A model generated the notes under the pieces. It had not been told where the DNA came from and did not search any database. It saw only the letters and a list, made by a program, of their open reading frames with translations. From the NCBI GenBank assembly GCA_018241265.1, contig JAFEEF010000049.1:62001-126000 (forward strand): a DNA stretch of 64,000 nucleotides, written 5' to 3'. Made by a program: the position numbers and the translations under genes. Below, one piece after another: positions 17,547 to 25,581 of this stretch (position 1 is the first letter of the stretch; each line of letters starts with the position of its first letter). This DNA comes from Pseudomonadota bacterium. GTDB lineage: Bacteria > Pseudomonadota > Gammaproteobacteria > Burkholderiales > Burkholderiaceae_C.

Positions 17547-17864
17547 ATGAACTTCCCCGACGCGATCCGCACCTGCTTCACCAAGTACGCCGAGTTCGAC
17601 GGACGCGCTTCGCGACCGGAGTTCTGGTGGTGGGTGCTCTTCATCGTGCTCGCGTCGGCGCTCGGCGACGCGCTGTGGCATCGGCTGTCGTGGGCGGTCT
17701 CGCTCGTCACGCTGGTGCCGACGATCGCGGTCACGACACGGCGCCTGCACGACATCGACCGCAGCGGCTGGTGGCAGCTCGTCGGCCTCATCCCGTTCGT
17801 CGGCTGGATCGTGATCGTCGTCTGGTGCGTGCAGAAGCCGGTCGAGCCGAACCGCTACGGCTGA
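17547..17864 (+). CDS. DUF805 family small membrane protein
   Basis: 105 residues. The amino end contains the DUF805 signature F-x-K-Y-A-x-F-x-GRASR-x-EFW-WW, followed by three hydrophobic segments (VLFIVLASALGDAL, VSLVTLVPTIAVTT, QLVGLIPFVGWIVIVVWCV) and the conserved RRLHDIDRSGWW loop between the second and third. It is an inner-membrane protein of unknown role (YhaH/YiaH-like group). It starts at ATG 17547, divergent from the MaoC-like gene. Confidence 0.9.
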   Translation: MNFPDAIRTCFTKYAEFDGRASRPEFWWWVLFIVLASALGDALWHRLSWAVSLVTLVPTIAVTTRRLHDIDRSGWWQLVGLIPFVGWIVIVVWCVQKPVEPNRYG

Positions 17865-17949
17865 ACTGCACCGAGCCGTCGCCCTGGTTGGCCGGCATGA
17901 CGGTCAGCTTGGCGGTGCGACACGCCGGCGGCGTGCTAACGTTGCCCGC

Positions 17950-18486
17950 ATGGCACCCACCGCATTGCTCATCATCGACGTCCAGCAGGCCTTGTGCACC
18001 GGCCCATGGGCTGCTCACGCCATCGATCACGTGATCGAACGCATCAACGCGCTGAGCGCGCGGGCGCGCGCGGCGGACCTTCCGGTCGTCTTCGTGCAGC
18101 ACGAGGACGACGGACCGTTGACCCACGGCAGCGCCGGCTGGCAGCTCGCCGCGCCACTCGAGACGCAGCCCTCAGACGTCCGCGTGCGCAAGACCACGCC
18201 CGATTCCTTCTGCCGCACCGAGCTGCACGAGTTGCTGCAGCAGCGCGGCATCCAGCGCCTTGCCGTCTGCGGGCTGCAGAGCGATTTCTGCGTCGACACG
18301 ACGGTCCGGCGCGCGCTGGCGCTCGGCTACGACGTCGAGCTGGCCAGCGATGCGCATTCGACGATCGCCAACGGCGTGCTGTCGGCCGAGCAGATCATCG
18401 ACCATCACAACGCGACGCTCGCCAACCTCGGCTTCGGGCCGCAGATCGCGGTGACCGCGGCTGAAGCGGTGCGGTTGGGCGGGTGA
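17950..18486 (+). CDS. Isochorismatase-family cysteine hydrolase
   Basis: 178 residues. The catalytic triad of the family is visible: D10 in LLIIDVQQ, K81 in VRKTTPDSF and C114 in QSDFCVDTT, with a cis-peptide-like GLQ preceding. Members hydrolyse amides or enol ethers, including nicotinamidase-like and ureidoacrylate-type substrates; this one cannot be assigned further. There are 85 bp between it and the DUF805 gene, so co-transcription is possible but unproven. Confidence 0.9.
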   Translation: MAPTALLIIDVQQALCTGPWAAHAIDHVIERINALSARARAADLPVVFVQHEDDGPLTHGSAGWQLAAPLETQPSDVRVRKTTPDSFCRTELHELLQQRGIQRLAVCGLQSDFCVDTTVRRALALGYDVELASDAHSTIANGVLSAEQIIDHHNATLANLGFGPQIAVTAAEAVRLGG

Positions 18487-18714
18487 TTTTCTGCCTGCTG
18501 CTTGCACGCCGCCCGCCATCGGCATGAGCGCGCTGTTGACCGTCGCCTTCCCGGAACTCGCCGCCGCCGAGTCGTTTCCGTTGGGGGCCGCGACCAGCCT
18601 CGAGATCTGACGACGATGTACGGTTCGCCATCATGAAGCTCGCTACCGGCGGCGGCAAGGTCGGCTTGCGCTATCGCATCGCGTTCGCGTGACGCTGGTT
18701 CGAGCAGCCCGAGG

Positions 18715-19665
18715 TCAGGTGCGGCGCGCGATGCCGGCCCGCACCAGGTCGCCGAACCGGTGCCCGAAGTTGCTCACCACGAGTCCCAGGCCGACGCCCG
18801 CGACGCCCAGCCATTGCGCGGGCGCGAGCTGCTCGTCGAACGCCAGCCAGGCGGCGTACAGCCCGACCACCGGGACGAGCAGCGAGAACGGCGCGACCTT
18901 GCCCGCCGGATGGCGCTTCAGCAGGCGCGCCCACATCGAGTAGGCCGCGACGGTCGCGACGAGTGCGAGGTACAGCACCGACGCAGCCGCCGGCCAGGTC
19001 GGATGGGCCAGCACGCGCAGCGTCGCATCCGCGCCGTCCTGCAGCACGGCCAGCACGAGGAACGGCACGATGGGCGCGGTGCTGCCCCACACCACCAGCG
19101 AGACGGCGTCGTAGCGCGGGTTGTGGCGCTGCGCGAGGCGCGCGACGATGTTCGACACCGCCCACATCGCGGCGCCGGCGATGCACAGCAGGAAGCCCGT
19201 GACCGGCACGCGGCCGACGGCGCCGCCGCCGTGCGGCAAGGCGATCAGCGCCAGGCCGCCGGCGGCGATCACGAGGCCGATCCATTGGCTCGCGCGCGTA
19301 CGCTCGTGCAGCAGCACGGCGCCGAGCATCGCGGTGAAGAAGGCCTGGGTCTGCAGCACGATCGACGCGACGCCGGCCGGCATGCCGAGCCAGAGGCCGA
19401 GGAACACGAAGCCGAACTGCCCGAATCCCTGCGCGAGGCCATAGCCCGCGATGTAGCGCCATGGCAGGTCCGGTCGCCGCACGAAGAGGAGCAAGGGCAG
19501 CGACGCGAACGCGAAGCGCAGCGCGCCCAGCATCATCGGCCCCATGTCGCGCAGGCCGACCTTCATCACGACGAAGTTCGAGCCCCAGATCACGACGATG
19601 AGCAGCGCGCTCGCCAGGTCGACGGGCGACATGCCGCGCCCGTGCGGTCCGTCGGCGTCGCTCAT
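18715..19665 (-). CDS. EamA/DMT-family transporter (metabolite exporter)
   Basis: Up to 316 residues with ten hydrophobic segments arranged as two EamA repeats of about 140 residues. The first repeat begins LASALLIVVIWGSNFVVMKVGL, trimmed here to its conserved WGSNFVVMKVGLRDM core; the second begins LLCIAGAAMWAVSNIVARL. The best guess is an amino-acid or metabolite exporter of the O-acetylserine/cysteine exporter group. Start 19665 has an alternative at 19632 (MSPVDL), which fits the family N-terminus equally well. A perfect GGCGCAC-G-GTGCGCC palindrome lies just upstream at 19685-19699. Confidence 0.88.
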   Translation of the reverse strand: MSDADGPHGRGMSPVDLASALLIVVIWGSNFVVMKVGLRDMGPMMLGALRFAFASLPLLLFVRRPDLPWRYIAGYGLAQGFGQFGFVFLGLWLGMPAGVASIVLQTQAFFTAMLGAVLLHERTRASQWIGLVIAAGGLALIALPHGGGAVGRVPVTGFLLCIAGAAMWAVSNIVARLAQRHNPRYDAVSLVVWGSTAPIVPFLVLAVLQDGADATLRVLAHPTWPAAASVLYLALVATVAAYSMWARLLKRHPAGKVAPFSLLVPVVGLYAAWLAFDEQLAPAQWLGVAGVGLGLVVSNFGHRFGDLVRAGIARRT

Positions 19666-19926
19666 CGAGCGGTCGTCCGCGGATGGCGCACGGTGCGCCG
19701 ATGCGGGCCGGCGGGCTGCGGGCGGGTCGAGGCGGTCGGATGCATGGCGGGCAAGCCGCGCATCGTAGACGACCGCGCGAGGGCTCGCTGCGTGCGGGCC
19801 TCGCGCCTCACGATGCGCACCCGCACCTGTCGGGAGGTGATGGAACAAGTGATGCCGTTCGCGAAAAGCGCATCGAAGCCGAACGCGCGCGGCCTATCAT
19901 CGCCACGACGGAAAGAACGGGGGTCG

Positions 19927-20472
19927 ATGATGGGTCCGGCAGCCGATGCCGTCCGCAGCACGCTGGCCGGGTTCGCGGCGCCCTTCGAGCTGCGCATCGC
20001 GACCCCGGCCGACCGGCCGGCGCTGCAGCGCATGCTCGAGCTCTACCAGCACGACCTGTCGGACCTGTGGGACCAGGACATCGACGAGCACGGCGAATAC
20101 GGCTACGCGCTCGACCTCTATGGGCAGCGTCCCGGCTGCCGCGCTTACGTCGTGTGCGTCGCCGGCCGCTACGCCGGCTTCGCGCTCGTGACGCCGGACG
20201 TGATCCTGCCCGGCGGCGACCATTGGATGGCGCAGTTCTTCATCATGAAGAAGTACCGGCGGCGCGGCATCGGCGAGGCCGTCGCGACGCGCCTCTTCGA
20301 TGCGTGGCCGGGACGCTGGCAGGTCGGGCAGATGCCGCTCAACCGGCCGGCGGTCGCCTTCTGGCGCGGCACCATCGGCCGTTACACCGGCGGCCGCTAT
20401 ACCGAGACGGAGGTCACGCAGGGATGGTGGCTGGGCACGCTGCAGCAGTTCGAGTCGCCGGGGCGACCGTGA
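19927..20472 (+). CDS. GNAT-family N-acetyltransferase
   Basis: 181 residues. The GNAT fold is recognisable from FELRIATPADRPALQRMLEL, the central strand AQFFIMKKYRRRGIGEAVAT, whose R-R-R-G-I-G-E-A segment is the acetyl-CoA pyrophosphate loop, and the later NRPAVAFWRGTIG motif A/B region. It transfers an acetyl group from acetyl-CoA to an unknown amine. Two ATGs (19927 and 19930) are adjacent; the frame extends upstream only as antisense to the EamA gene. It is followed at 31 bp by a YjbR-like gene. Confidence 0.88.
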   Translation: MMGPAADAVRSTLAGFAAPFELRIATPADRPALQRMLELYQHDLSDLWDQDIDEHGEYGYALDLYGQRPGCRAYVVCVAGRYAGFALVTPDVILPGGDHWMAQFFIMKKYRRRGIGEAVATRLFDAWPGRWQVGQMPLNRPAVAFWRGTIGRYTGGRYTETEVTQGWWLGTLQQFESPGRP

Positions 20473-20503
20473 GCTGCGCGCGCCGGCCCGAGGGCGACCA
20501 GCG

Positions 20504-20827
20504 ATGAAGATCGCCGCGGTGCGCCGCCATGCCCTGTCGCTGCCCGAGGCGGCCGAAGCGCCGCACTTCGACTACGCGTCGTTCCGCGTGCGCGGCAAGA
20601 TCTTCGTCACGGTGCCGCCGGACGAGCAGCACATCCACGTCTTCGTCGACGACGAGGTGCGCGAGCAGGCGCTCGCGCTGGACCCCGAATTCCTCGAGAA
20701 GCTCACCTGGGGCGCCAAGGTCGTCGGCCTGCGCGTGCGCCTGGCCGATGCGACACCGGCCGTCGTGACGCGGCTGATCGACGCGGCCTGGGCACGCAAG
20801 GCGCCGAAGCGGCTGCTCCGCGGCTGA
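20504..20827 (+). CDS. MmcQ/YjbR-family DNA-binding-like protein
   Basis: 107 residues with the YjbR fold pattern: SLPEAAEAPHFDYASFRV, GKIFVTVPPDEQHIHVFVD, and the C-terminal helix VVTRLIDAAWARKAPKRL. In this family a CyaY-like fold is proposed to bind DNA, but functions are mostly unknown. It probably shares a transcript with the upstream acetyltransferase gene. Confidence 0.88.
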   Translation: MKIAAVRRHALSLPEAAEAPHFDYASFRVRGKIFVTVPPDEQHIHVFVDDEVREQALALDPEFLEKLTWGAKVVGLRVRLADATPAVVTRLIDAAWARKAPKRLLRG

Positions 20828-20885
20828 ACGCGCCGCGCGGGAACGCAGCGCCGCCTCGCGCCATCGAACACCATTGGAGGTGGCC

Positions 20886-21578
20886 ATGAGCAATACAGGA
20901 TGGGCAACGGCGCTCCGGGCGGACGCCACGGAACCCGAGATCGACGACGTGCGACGCGCCGCCGGCGGCGACGTGCACGCCTTCGAGCGGCTGATGCGGC
21001 GCCACAACCGGCTCGCGTTCCGCACCGCGCGCAGCATCCTGCGCGACGATGCCGAAGCCGAGGACGCGCTGCAGGACGCCTACCTGTGCGCCTGGCGCGC
21101 GCTCGGCGGCTTCCGTGCGGACGCGCGCTTCTCGACCTGGCTGGTGCGCATCGTCATCAACGAGGCGCTGGCACGCCGGCGCCGCCACGCGAGCGCGCAG
21201 GTGATTCCGCTCGATTCCGCCGTCGATGCCGACGGCCGCCACGCGGAGGAATGGATGCAGGACGATGCCGACCGTCGGCCCGACCACGCCGCGCTGCGCG
21301 CCGAGGCGCGCCGCTTCATCGAGGCGCACATCGACCGCCTGCCGGAAGGCTTTCGCAGCGTGTTCGTGCTGCGCGCGGTCGAGGAGCTGAGCGTCGAGGA
21401 GGCGGCACAGCTGCTCGACGTGCCCGAGGCGACCGTGCGCACGCGCTACTTCCGCGCGCGCGGGCTGCTGCGCGAGAGCCTCGCGCGCGACATCGACCTC
21501 GGGCTCGCGGACGTCTTCGCGTTCGACGGCGAGCGCTGCGACCGCATCGTCGCGCGCGTGCTGGCACGCATAGTCTGA
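20886..21578 (+). CDS. ECF-type RNA polymerase sigma factor
   Basis: 230 residues. Region 2 is visible at about 25-95 (FERLMRRHNRLAFRTARSIL, EDALQDAYLCAWRAL, FSTWLVRIVINEALARRRR) and region 4 at about 145-200 (LPEGFRSVFVLRAVEELSVE, AAQLLDVPEATVRTRYFRAR). The start at 20886 has a strong ribosome site, GGAGGTG, 6 nt upstream. No anti-sigma gene is adjacent; the next gene is a ferritin-like exported protein, a pairing seen in several proteobacteria. The trigger and regulon are unknown. Confidence 0.92.
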   Translation: MSNTGWATALRADATEPEIDDVRRAAGGDVHAFERLMRRHNRLAFRTARSILRDDAEAEDALQDAYLCAWRALGGFRADARFSTWLVRIVINEALARRRRHASAQVIPLDSAVDADGRHAEEWMQDDADRRPDHAALRAEARRFIEAHIDRLPEGFRSVFVLRAVEELSVEEAAQLLDVPEATVRTRYFRARGLLRESLARDIDLGLADVFAFDGERCDRIVARVLARIV

Positions 21579-21651
21579 CGGCAGCGATCTGCGGGAACGT
21601 GGGCGATCGCCGTTCCATCGAACGGAGGTGTTCACCCCACTGGAGATCGCA

Positions 21652-22221
21652 ATGTCATCGTTCCTTCTCATGCCGACCCCGCTGCAGGCGCGCCGCCGGA
21701 TGCTCGGCCGATCCGGCCTGCTGCTCTCGGGTGCGGCCGTCGCCCTGCTGGCCGGCCGTCCCGCATTGGCGGCGCAGGCCGCCGATGGCGCGCAAGACGT
21801 GCAGATCCTCAACACCGCGCTCGGCGCCGAGCTGCAGGCGATCGCGGCATACCAGGTGGGCGCCGAAAGCAAGCTGCTCGAGAAACCGGTGCTCGATCTG
21901 GCAGTGACCTTCCAGGGCCACCACAAGGCGCATGCCGCGGTGCTCGCGAAGACCATCGAGCAGCTCGGCGGCAAGCCGGTCGCGGCGCAGGCCAAGTACG
22001 ACTTTCCGACCGACCGCCTGAAGACGCAGGCCGACGTGCTGAGGTTCGCCGCCGGTCTGGAGCAGGGCGCGGTGAGCGCCTATCTCGGCGCCGTGCCGAT
22101 GTTCGGCAACCGCGATCTCGCGCGGGCCGCCGCCAGCATCCTCGGCGACGAGGCGATGCACTGGGCGGTGCTGCGCCAAGCGCTCGGCGAGCCGCCGGTG
22201 CCGGCGGCGTTCATGGCCTAG
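21652..22221 (+). CDS. Exported ferritin-like domain protein
   Basis: 189 residues. An N-terminal RRRMLGRSGLLLSGAAVALL segment looks like a twin-arginine signal, followed by about 150 residues forming a four-helix ferritin-like domain (DUF4439/Ferritin_2 group) with NTALGAELQAIAAYQVGAE, HHKAHAAVLAKTIEQ, GLEQGAVSAYLGAVP and DEAMHWAVLR. The E and H residues in these helices are placed as in di-metal sites. The start was chosen by a GGAG site 6 nt ahead; an ATG at 21628 in frame has none. It follows the ECF sigma gene by 73 bp and may belong to its regulon. Confidence 0.85.
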   Translation: MSSFLLMPTPLQARRRMLGRSGLLLSGAAVALLAGRPALAAQAADGAQDVQILNTALGAELQAIAAYQVGAESKLLEKPVLDLAVTFQGHHKAHAAVLAKTIEQLGGKPVAAQAKYDFPTDRLKTQADVLRFAAGLEQGAVSAYLGAVPMFGNRDLARAAASILGDEAMHWAVLRQALGEPPVPAAFMA

Positions 22222-22312
22222 CCCGTCTTTCTCATCTGCCCAAGGGCGTGCCATGGCACGCCTTGCCTGACTGCCGCCTCGCCGGTCGTTCATCGCACCG
22301 GACGAGGCGCGC

Positions 22313-22330
22313 CTCATCCAAACGGATGAG
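22313..22330. promoter_or_regulatory. 18-bp palindromic operator-like site upstream of the amide operon
   Basis: CTCATCC-AAAC-GGATGAG is a perfect 7-4-7 inverted repeat located 122 bp before the first FmdB-like gene. The same repeat with AAAT as spacer occurs at 30961-30978 directly after the LuxR gene. A further GATGAG...TTCATC half-match follows at 22325-22340. Palindromes of this size suit LuxR/NarL-type dimers. Confidence 0.6.
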
Positions 22331-22451
22331 CGCATTTCATCGCGCCACGGGATTCGCCGGCGCCGCCACGACTCCACCATACGCCCGTCATTCGAACCCC
22401 GGATGACGCGGCCCGCTTGCGGGCTACGCACCGGACGACATGGAGGGGCCG

Positions 22452-22742
22452 ATGGCCATCTACGAATACTGCTGCGCGCAGGACGGCGTCTTCGAAGTCA
22501 TGCGCCGCATGGGCACCGCCGAGCCCACGGCCGCCTGCCCGACGTGCGGCGCGGAGGCGCCGCGCATCGTCTCGGCACCGCGCGTGCGCTCCGCATCCCG
22601 CGGCGCCTGGCATGCCGCGGTGGAGCGTGCGGACAACAGCCGCTACGAGCCTGCGGTGGTGTCGTCTCCGCCGCCGCTGCCGCGCGGCCGCTCGAACGTG
22701 TTGCCGCTGACGCCGGTGCTGCGCGGCCTGCCGCGCCCCTAG
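22452..22742 (+). CDS. fmdB: FmdB-family zinc-ribbon protein (first copy)
   Basis: 96 residues. The N-terminal 45 residues form the FmdB/CxxC zinc ribbon: MAIYEYCCAQDG, then CPTCGAEAPRIVSAPRV. The first cysteine pair is changed: the usual C-x-x-C near residue 10 is CCAQDG, so metal binding by four cysteines is doubtful. The tail is Pro/Arg-rich. In Methylophilus, FmdB is a putative regulator encoded with formamidase. Here it is the first gene of the amide operon, 94 bp before fmdA. Start 22452 follows a GGAGGGG site; an ATG at 22440 is a weaker choice. Confidence 0.8.
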   Translation: MAIYEYCCAQDGVFEVMRRMGTAEPTAACPTCGAEAPRIVSAPRVRSASRGAWHAAVERADNSRYEPAVVSSPPPLPRGRSNVLPLTPVLRGLPRP

Positions 22743-22836
22743 GCCATGTAGCGAGAAAGGAGCGTCACCGCGATCACCACCGCACGCCGCGCGACGCGGC
22801 GGCACTGCCCTGCAACCTGAACCACGAGGTCATCCC

Positions 22837-24093
22837 ATGCCCAAGAACCTGTTCCCGCTGGACAACACGAAGAAGTTCACCGACCAGAAGCACGTGGGCC
22901 ACAACCGCTGGCACCCGGACATTCCCGCCGCCGTGCGCATCAAGCCCGGCGAGGTGTTCCGCGCCGACTGCCGCGAATGGTTCGACGGCGCGATCAAGAA
23001 CGACGACTCCGCCAACGACATCCGCCACGCGCCGCTGCCCGGCGTGCACGTGCTGTCGGGACCGTTCCACGTCGAAGGCGCCGAGCCGGGCGACCTCCTG
23101 ATCGTCGACATCCTCGAGATCGATGCCTGCGACCAGGAGGACTCGGGCCCGTTCTCCGGCATGGGCTGGGGCTATACCGGCGTGTTCGCGACGAAGAACG
23201 GCGGCGGCTTCCTGACCGAGCGCTTTCCCGACGCGTACAAGGTGATCTGGGACTTCCGCGGCGACATCGCGACGTCGCGCCACATCCCCGAAGTGTCGTA
23301 CGCCGGCATCCACCATCCGGGCCTGATGGGCACGGCGCCGTCGGCCGAACTGCTCGCGCGCTGGACCAAGCGCGAGACCGACCTGATCGCGACCAACCCC
23401 GATCGCGTGCCGCCGCTCGCGCTGCCGCCGCTGCCCGAAGGCGCGATCCTCGGCTCGCTGAAGGGCGCCGACTTCGACCGCGTGTCGCGCGAGGCCGCAC
23501 GCACCGCGCCGCCGCGCGAGAACGGCGGCAATCAGGACATCAAGAACCTGACCGCCGGCAGCCGCGTCTTCTATCCGGTGTTCGTGCCGGGCGCGAAGCT
23601 GTCCTTCGGCGACCTGCACTTCTCGCAGGGCGACGGCGAGATCACGTTCTGCGGTGCGATCGAGATGGGCGGCTTCATGGACCTGCATGTCGACCTGATC
23701 AAGGGCGGCATGGCCAAGTACGGCGTGCGCGAGAACGCGATCTTCATGCCCGGCAATCGCGACCCGCAGTATTCGGAGTGGCTGGCGTTCTCGGGCGTCT
23801 CGGTCGACCGGCACGGCAAGCAGCACTACCTCGACTCGGGCCTCGCCTACGCGAACGCCTGCAACCACGCGATCGACTACCTGATGAAGTTCGGCTACAC
23901 CGACATCCAGGCCTACATGATCCTCGGCACCGCGCCGGTCGAAGGGCGGCTGTCGGGCGTGGTGGACATACCGAACGCCTGCTCGACGATCTACATCCCG
24001 CGCGCGATCTTCGACTTCGACGTGCGGCCGTCGGCGAGCGGCGCGCCGCACCAGGTGAAGCAGGGCATCCAGGTGCCGCGCTCGCCGAACTGA
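22837..24093 (+). CDS. fmdA: Formamidase (acetamidase/formamidase family)
   Basis: 418 residues, the usual length of FmdA. It hydrolyses formamide, and more weakly other short amides, to the acid and ammonia in the cytoplasm. Highly conserved blocks are visible: HNRWHPDIPA, DCREWFDGAIKNDDSANDI, HVLSGPFHVEGAEPGDLL, RHIPEVSYAGIHHPGLMGTA, GGNQDIKNLTAGSRVFYPVF and GDLHFSQGDGEITFCGAIE. The neighbours, FmdB-like zinc ribbons and an amide channel, fit the classical formamidase gene group. Start 22837 lies after a purine-rich region and gives the conserved N-terminus. Confidence 0.95.
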   Translation: MPKNLFPLDNTKKFTDQKHVGHNRWHPDIPAAVRIKPGEVFRADCREWFDGAIKNDDSANDIRHAPLPGVHVLSGPFHVEGAEPGDLLIVDILEIDACDQEDSGPFSGMGWGYTGVFATKNGGGFLTERFPDAYKVIWDFRGDIATSRHIPEVSYAGIHHPGLMGTAPSAELLARWTKRETDLIATNPDRVPPLALPPLPEGAILGSLKGADFDRVSREAARTAPPRENGGNQDIKNLTAGSRVFYPVFVPGAKLSFGDLHFSQGDGEITFCGAIEMGGFMDLHVDLIKGGMAKYGVRENAIFMPGNRDPQYSEWLAFSGVSVDRHGKQHYLDSGLAYANACNHAIDYLMKFGYTDIQAYMILGTAPVEGRLSGVVDIPNACSTIYIPRAIFDFDVRPSASGAPHQVKQGIQVPRSPN

Positions 24094-24116
24094 AGGCGTC
24101 CTCACCCTCGAAGCGC

Positions 24117-24153
24117 GGACGCGTCGCGCCGTTCCGAACGGCACGAAGCGTCC
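24117..24153 (+). promoter_or_regulatory. Structured intercistronic RNA element between fmdA and amiS
   Basis: The 94-bp gap holds a nested symmetric hairpin: outer stem GGACGC/GCGTCC (24117-24122 with 24148-24153), two 5-nt internal loops, and inner stem GCCGTT/AACGGC (24128-24133 with 24137-24142) around CCG. It could adjust relative expression of enzyme and channel by RNA processing or partial termination. Confidence 0.45.
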
Positions 24154-24187
24154 GCCGGATGTCCGACGACAACAAGGAGACAACGAC

Positions 24188-24700
24188 ATGCTGGGGCTGG
24201 CTTTGTTCTACGTGGGAGCGGTGCTGTGCCTGAACGGGCTGTGGCTGCTCGGCAAGATCGGCGACAACGAGATCGGCATCATCGACATCTTCGTCGGCGG
24301 CATCACGCTGCTGATCTCGCTGTACCTCGCCTTCGGGCCGGGCGCCGACGCGGCGTCGATCAAGGCGGCGGCGCTCACGCTGCTGTTCACCTTCACCTAC
24401 TTCTGGGTCGCGTTGAACCGCAAGAACGGCGCCGACGGGCGCGGGCTGGGCTGGTTCTGCCTGTTCGTCGCGATCACGGCGGTGCCGGTCACGATCCAGA
24501 CGCTGCAAGGCGCGACGACCACCTGGGATGTCTGGTTCGGCCTGTGCTGGGCCGCCTGGGGCGTGCTGTGGCTGCTGTTCTTCATCCTGCTCGTCGGCCA
24601 GAAGCCGATCGCGAAGTTCGTCGGCGCGTTGACCGTCGTCGAAGGCGTACTGACCGGATGGATACCCGGCTACATGCTGCTCAACGGCATGATGAAGTGA
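24188..24700 (+). CDS. amiS: AmiS/UreI-family amide or urea channel
   Basis: 170 residues with six hydrophobic segments, the standard size of this family: LGLALFYVGAVLCLNGLWLL at the start, then IGIIDIFVGGITLLISLYLA, a third around LTLLFTFTYFWVAL and three more, ending LTVVEGVLTGWIPGYMLL. The conserved N-terminal N-G/GL-LLG and the terminal E-G-V-x-T-x-W-I-P-G motif identify the hexameric channels that pass urea or short amides. It sits downstream of formamidase with a good AAGGAGA ribosome site, so uptake and hydrolysis of the amide are encoded together. Confidence 0.93.
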   Translation: MLGLALFYVGAVLCLNGLWLLGKIGDNEIGIIDIFVGGITLLISLYLAFGPGADAASIKAAALTLLFTFTYFWVALNRKNGADGRGLGWFCLFVAITAVPVTIQTLQGATTTWDVWFGLCWAAWGVLWLLFFILLVGQKPIAKFVGALTVVEGVLTGWIPGYMLLNGMMK

Positions 24701-24715
24701 CGTAGGCTCGCGCGC

Positions 24716-24961
24716 ATGCCCGTCTACGACTACGAGTGCGGCCGCTGCGGCGCGTTCCGGGAGCGCCGGCCGATGGCCGAGTCGGCCGCGCCGCAGCCCT
24801 GCCCGGACTGCGGTGGCGCGTCGCCGCGCATGCTCGCCGCGCCGTTCTTGGCCGGTAGTGGGTCACCGGGCGGCTCTCCCGGGCCGCTCGGCGGGGCGGG
24901 GCGGGGTTCCTGGCGCGCGATGTGCGGGTTCGGCTGCACGCACGCCAACTGCGGGCGCTGA
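24716..24961 (+). CDS. FmdB-family zinc-ribbon protein (second copy)
   Basis: 81 residues. The N-terminus MPVYDYECGRCGAFRE and CPDCGGASPRMLAAPFL form an intact four-cysteine FmdB zinc ribbon (two CxxC pairs, residues about 8-11 and 29-32). The tail is Gly/Ser/Pro-rich and ends in a further Cys pair (CGFGCTHANC). Unlike the first copy, all four zinc ligands are present. It starts 15 bp after the channel gene stop and is probably the last gene of the amide operon. Its exact role, regulation or maturation, is not established in the family. Confidence 0.85.
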   Translation: MPVYDYECGRCGAFRERRPMAESAAPQPCPDCGGASPRMLAAPFLAGSGSPGGSPGPLGGAGRGSWRAMCGFGCTHANCGR

Positions 24962-24998
24962 ATCCGATCTCAAAAGGCCGCGGTGCTAGGATCCTGTC

Positions 24999-25220
24999 AT
25001 GATCGACTGGTCCACTTGCGCAGCCGTCGAGCGAGACCCCGCTCGCGTCAGCGGCGCTTGGGTATTCAAGGGAACGCGGGTGCCTGTCGCAGCGCTCTTC
25101 GAGAACCTCGAGGACGATGCGTCCGTCCATCAGTTTGTCGAGTGGTTTCCTGGCGTCCTGCTGGAGCAGGCGCGCGTTGTCCTCGAACACGCGGCGAAGA
25201 GTTCGCTCGCGGTTGCCTAG
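24999..25220 (+). CDS. DUF433 family antitoxin
   Basis: 73 residues of the DUF433 fold, a small HTH-like domain: RDPARVSGAWVFKGTRVPVA, then an L-x-N-L-x-D-x-A-x-V-x-x-F-V-x-x-F-P segment. These proteins are the antitoxin partners of DUF5615 PIN-like toxins. Its stop codon is directly followed by the GTG start of the toxin gene (25221), giving tight coupling. Base composition is a little less GC-rich than that of neighbouring genes, consistent with mobile origin. Confidence 0.87.
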   Translation: MIDWSTCAAVERDPARVSGAWVFKGTRVPVAALFENLEDDASVHQFVEWFPGVLLEQARVVLEHAAKSSLAVA

Positions 25221-25541
25221 GTGAGGATACTGTTCGATCAAGGCACGCCGGTGCCGCTTCGGCGAGCCTTGATCGAGCATGCTGTCGAGACCGCGTATGA
25301 ACGCGGCTGGTCCGAACTTCAAAACGGCGCCCTCATCGCCGCAGCGGAGGCCGCGGGCTTCGAGGTCTTCATCACGACGGACAGGAACCTCAAGTATCAG
25401 CAGAACTTGACGGCGCGTACGCTTTCGATCGTCGTGCTGCTGACGACGAGTTGGCCGCGCATCCAGGCCGCACTACCCAAGGTGATCGCAGCCGTCGAGC
25501 GTGCAGTCTCCGGCGGCTATGAGGAGGTGCACATCGGGTGA
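25221..25541 (+). CDS. DUF5615 PIN-like toxin
   Basis: 106 residues starting at GTG. The PIN-like fold shows acidic residues in place: D6 in RILFDQGTP, E28-region in ALIEHAVETAYERGW, and D54-region in VFITTDRNLKYQQNL, ending in a segment typical of DUF5615 proteins. The family is predicted to be RNase toxins of type II systems, neutralised by the DUF433 partner just upstream. The pair is transcribed away from the amide operon but on the same strand. Confidence 0.87.
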   Translation: MRILFDQGTPVPLRRALIEHAVETAYERGWSELQNGALIAAAEAAGFEVFITTDRNLKYQQNLTARTLSIVVLLTTSWPRIQAALPKVIAAVERAVSGGYEEVHIG

Positions 25542-25581
25542 TGTCTCTCGACGGAGCCGGTTCGGGGCGAGGAAGCCCCGA

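Noticed and set aside
18524-18610. Short plus-strand frame of 28 codons (MSALLTVAFPELAAAESF start)
   Set aside because: No ribosome-binding site, no similarity recognised and too short; probably chance or an old fragment in the 228-bp gap before the EamA gene.
19685-19699. GGCGCAC-G-GTGCGCC palindrome upstream of the EamA gene
   Set aside because: Perfect, but GC-only short palindromes are common in such GC-rich DNA and no second copy or regulator supports a role.
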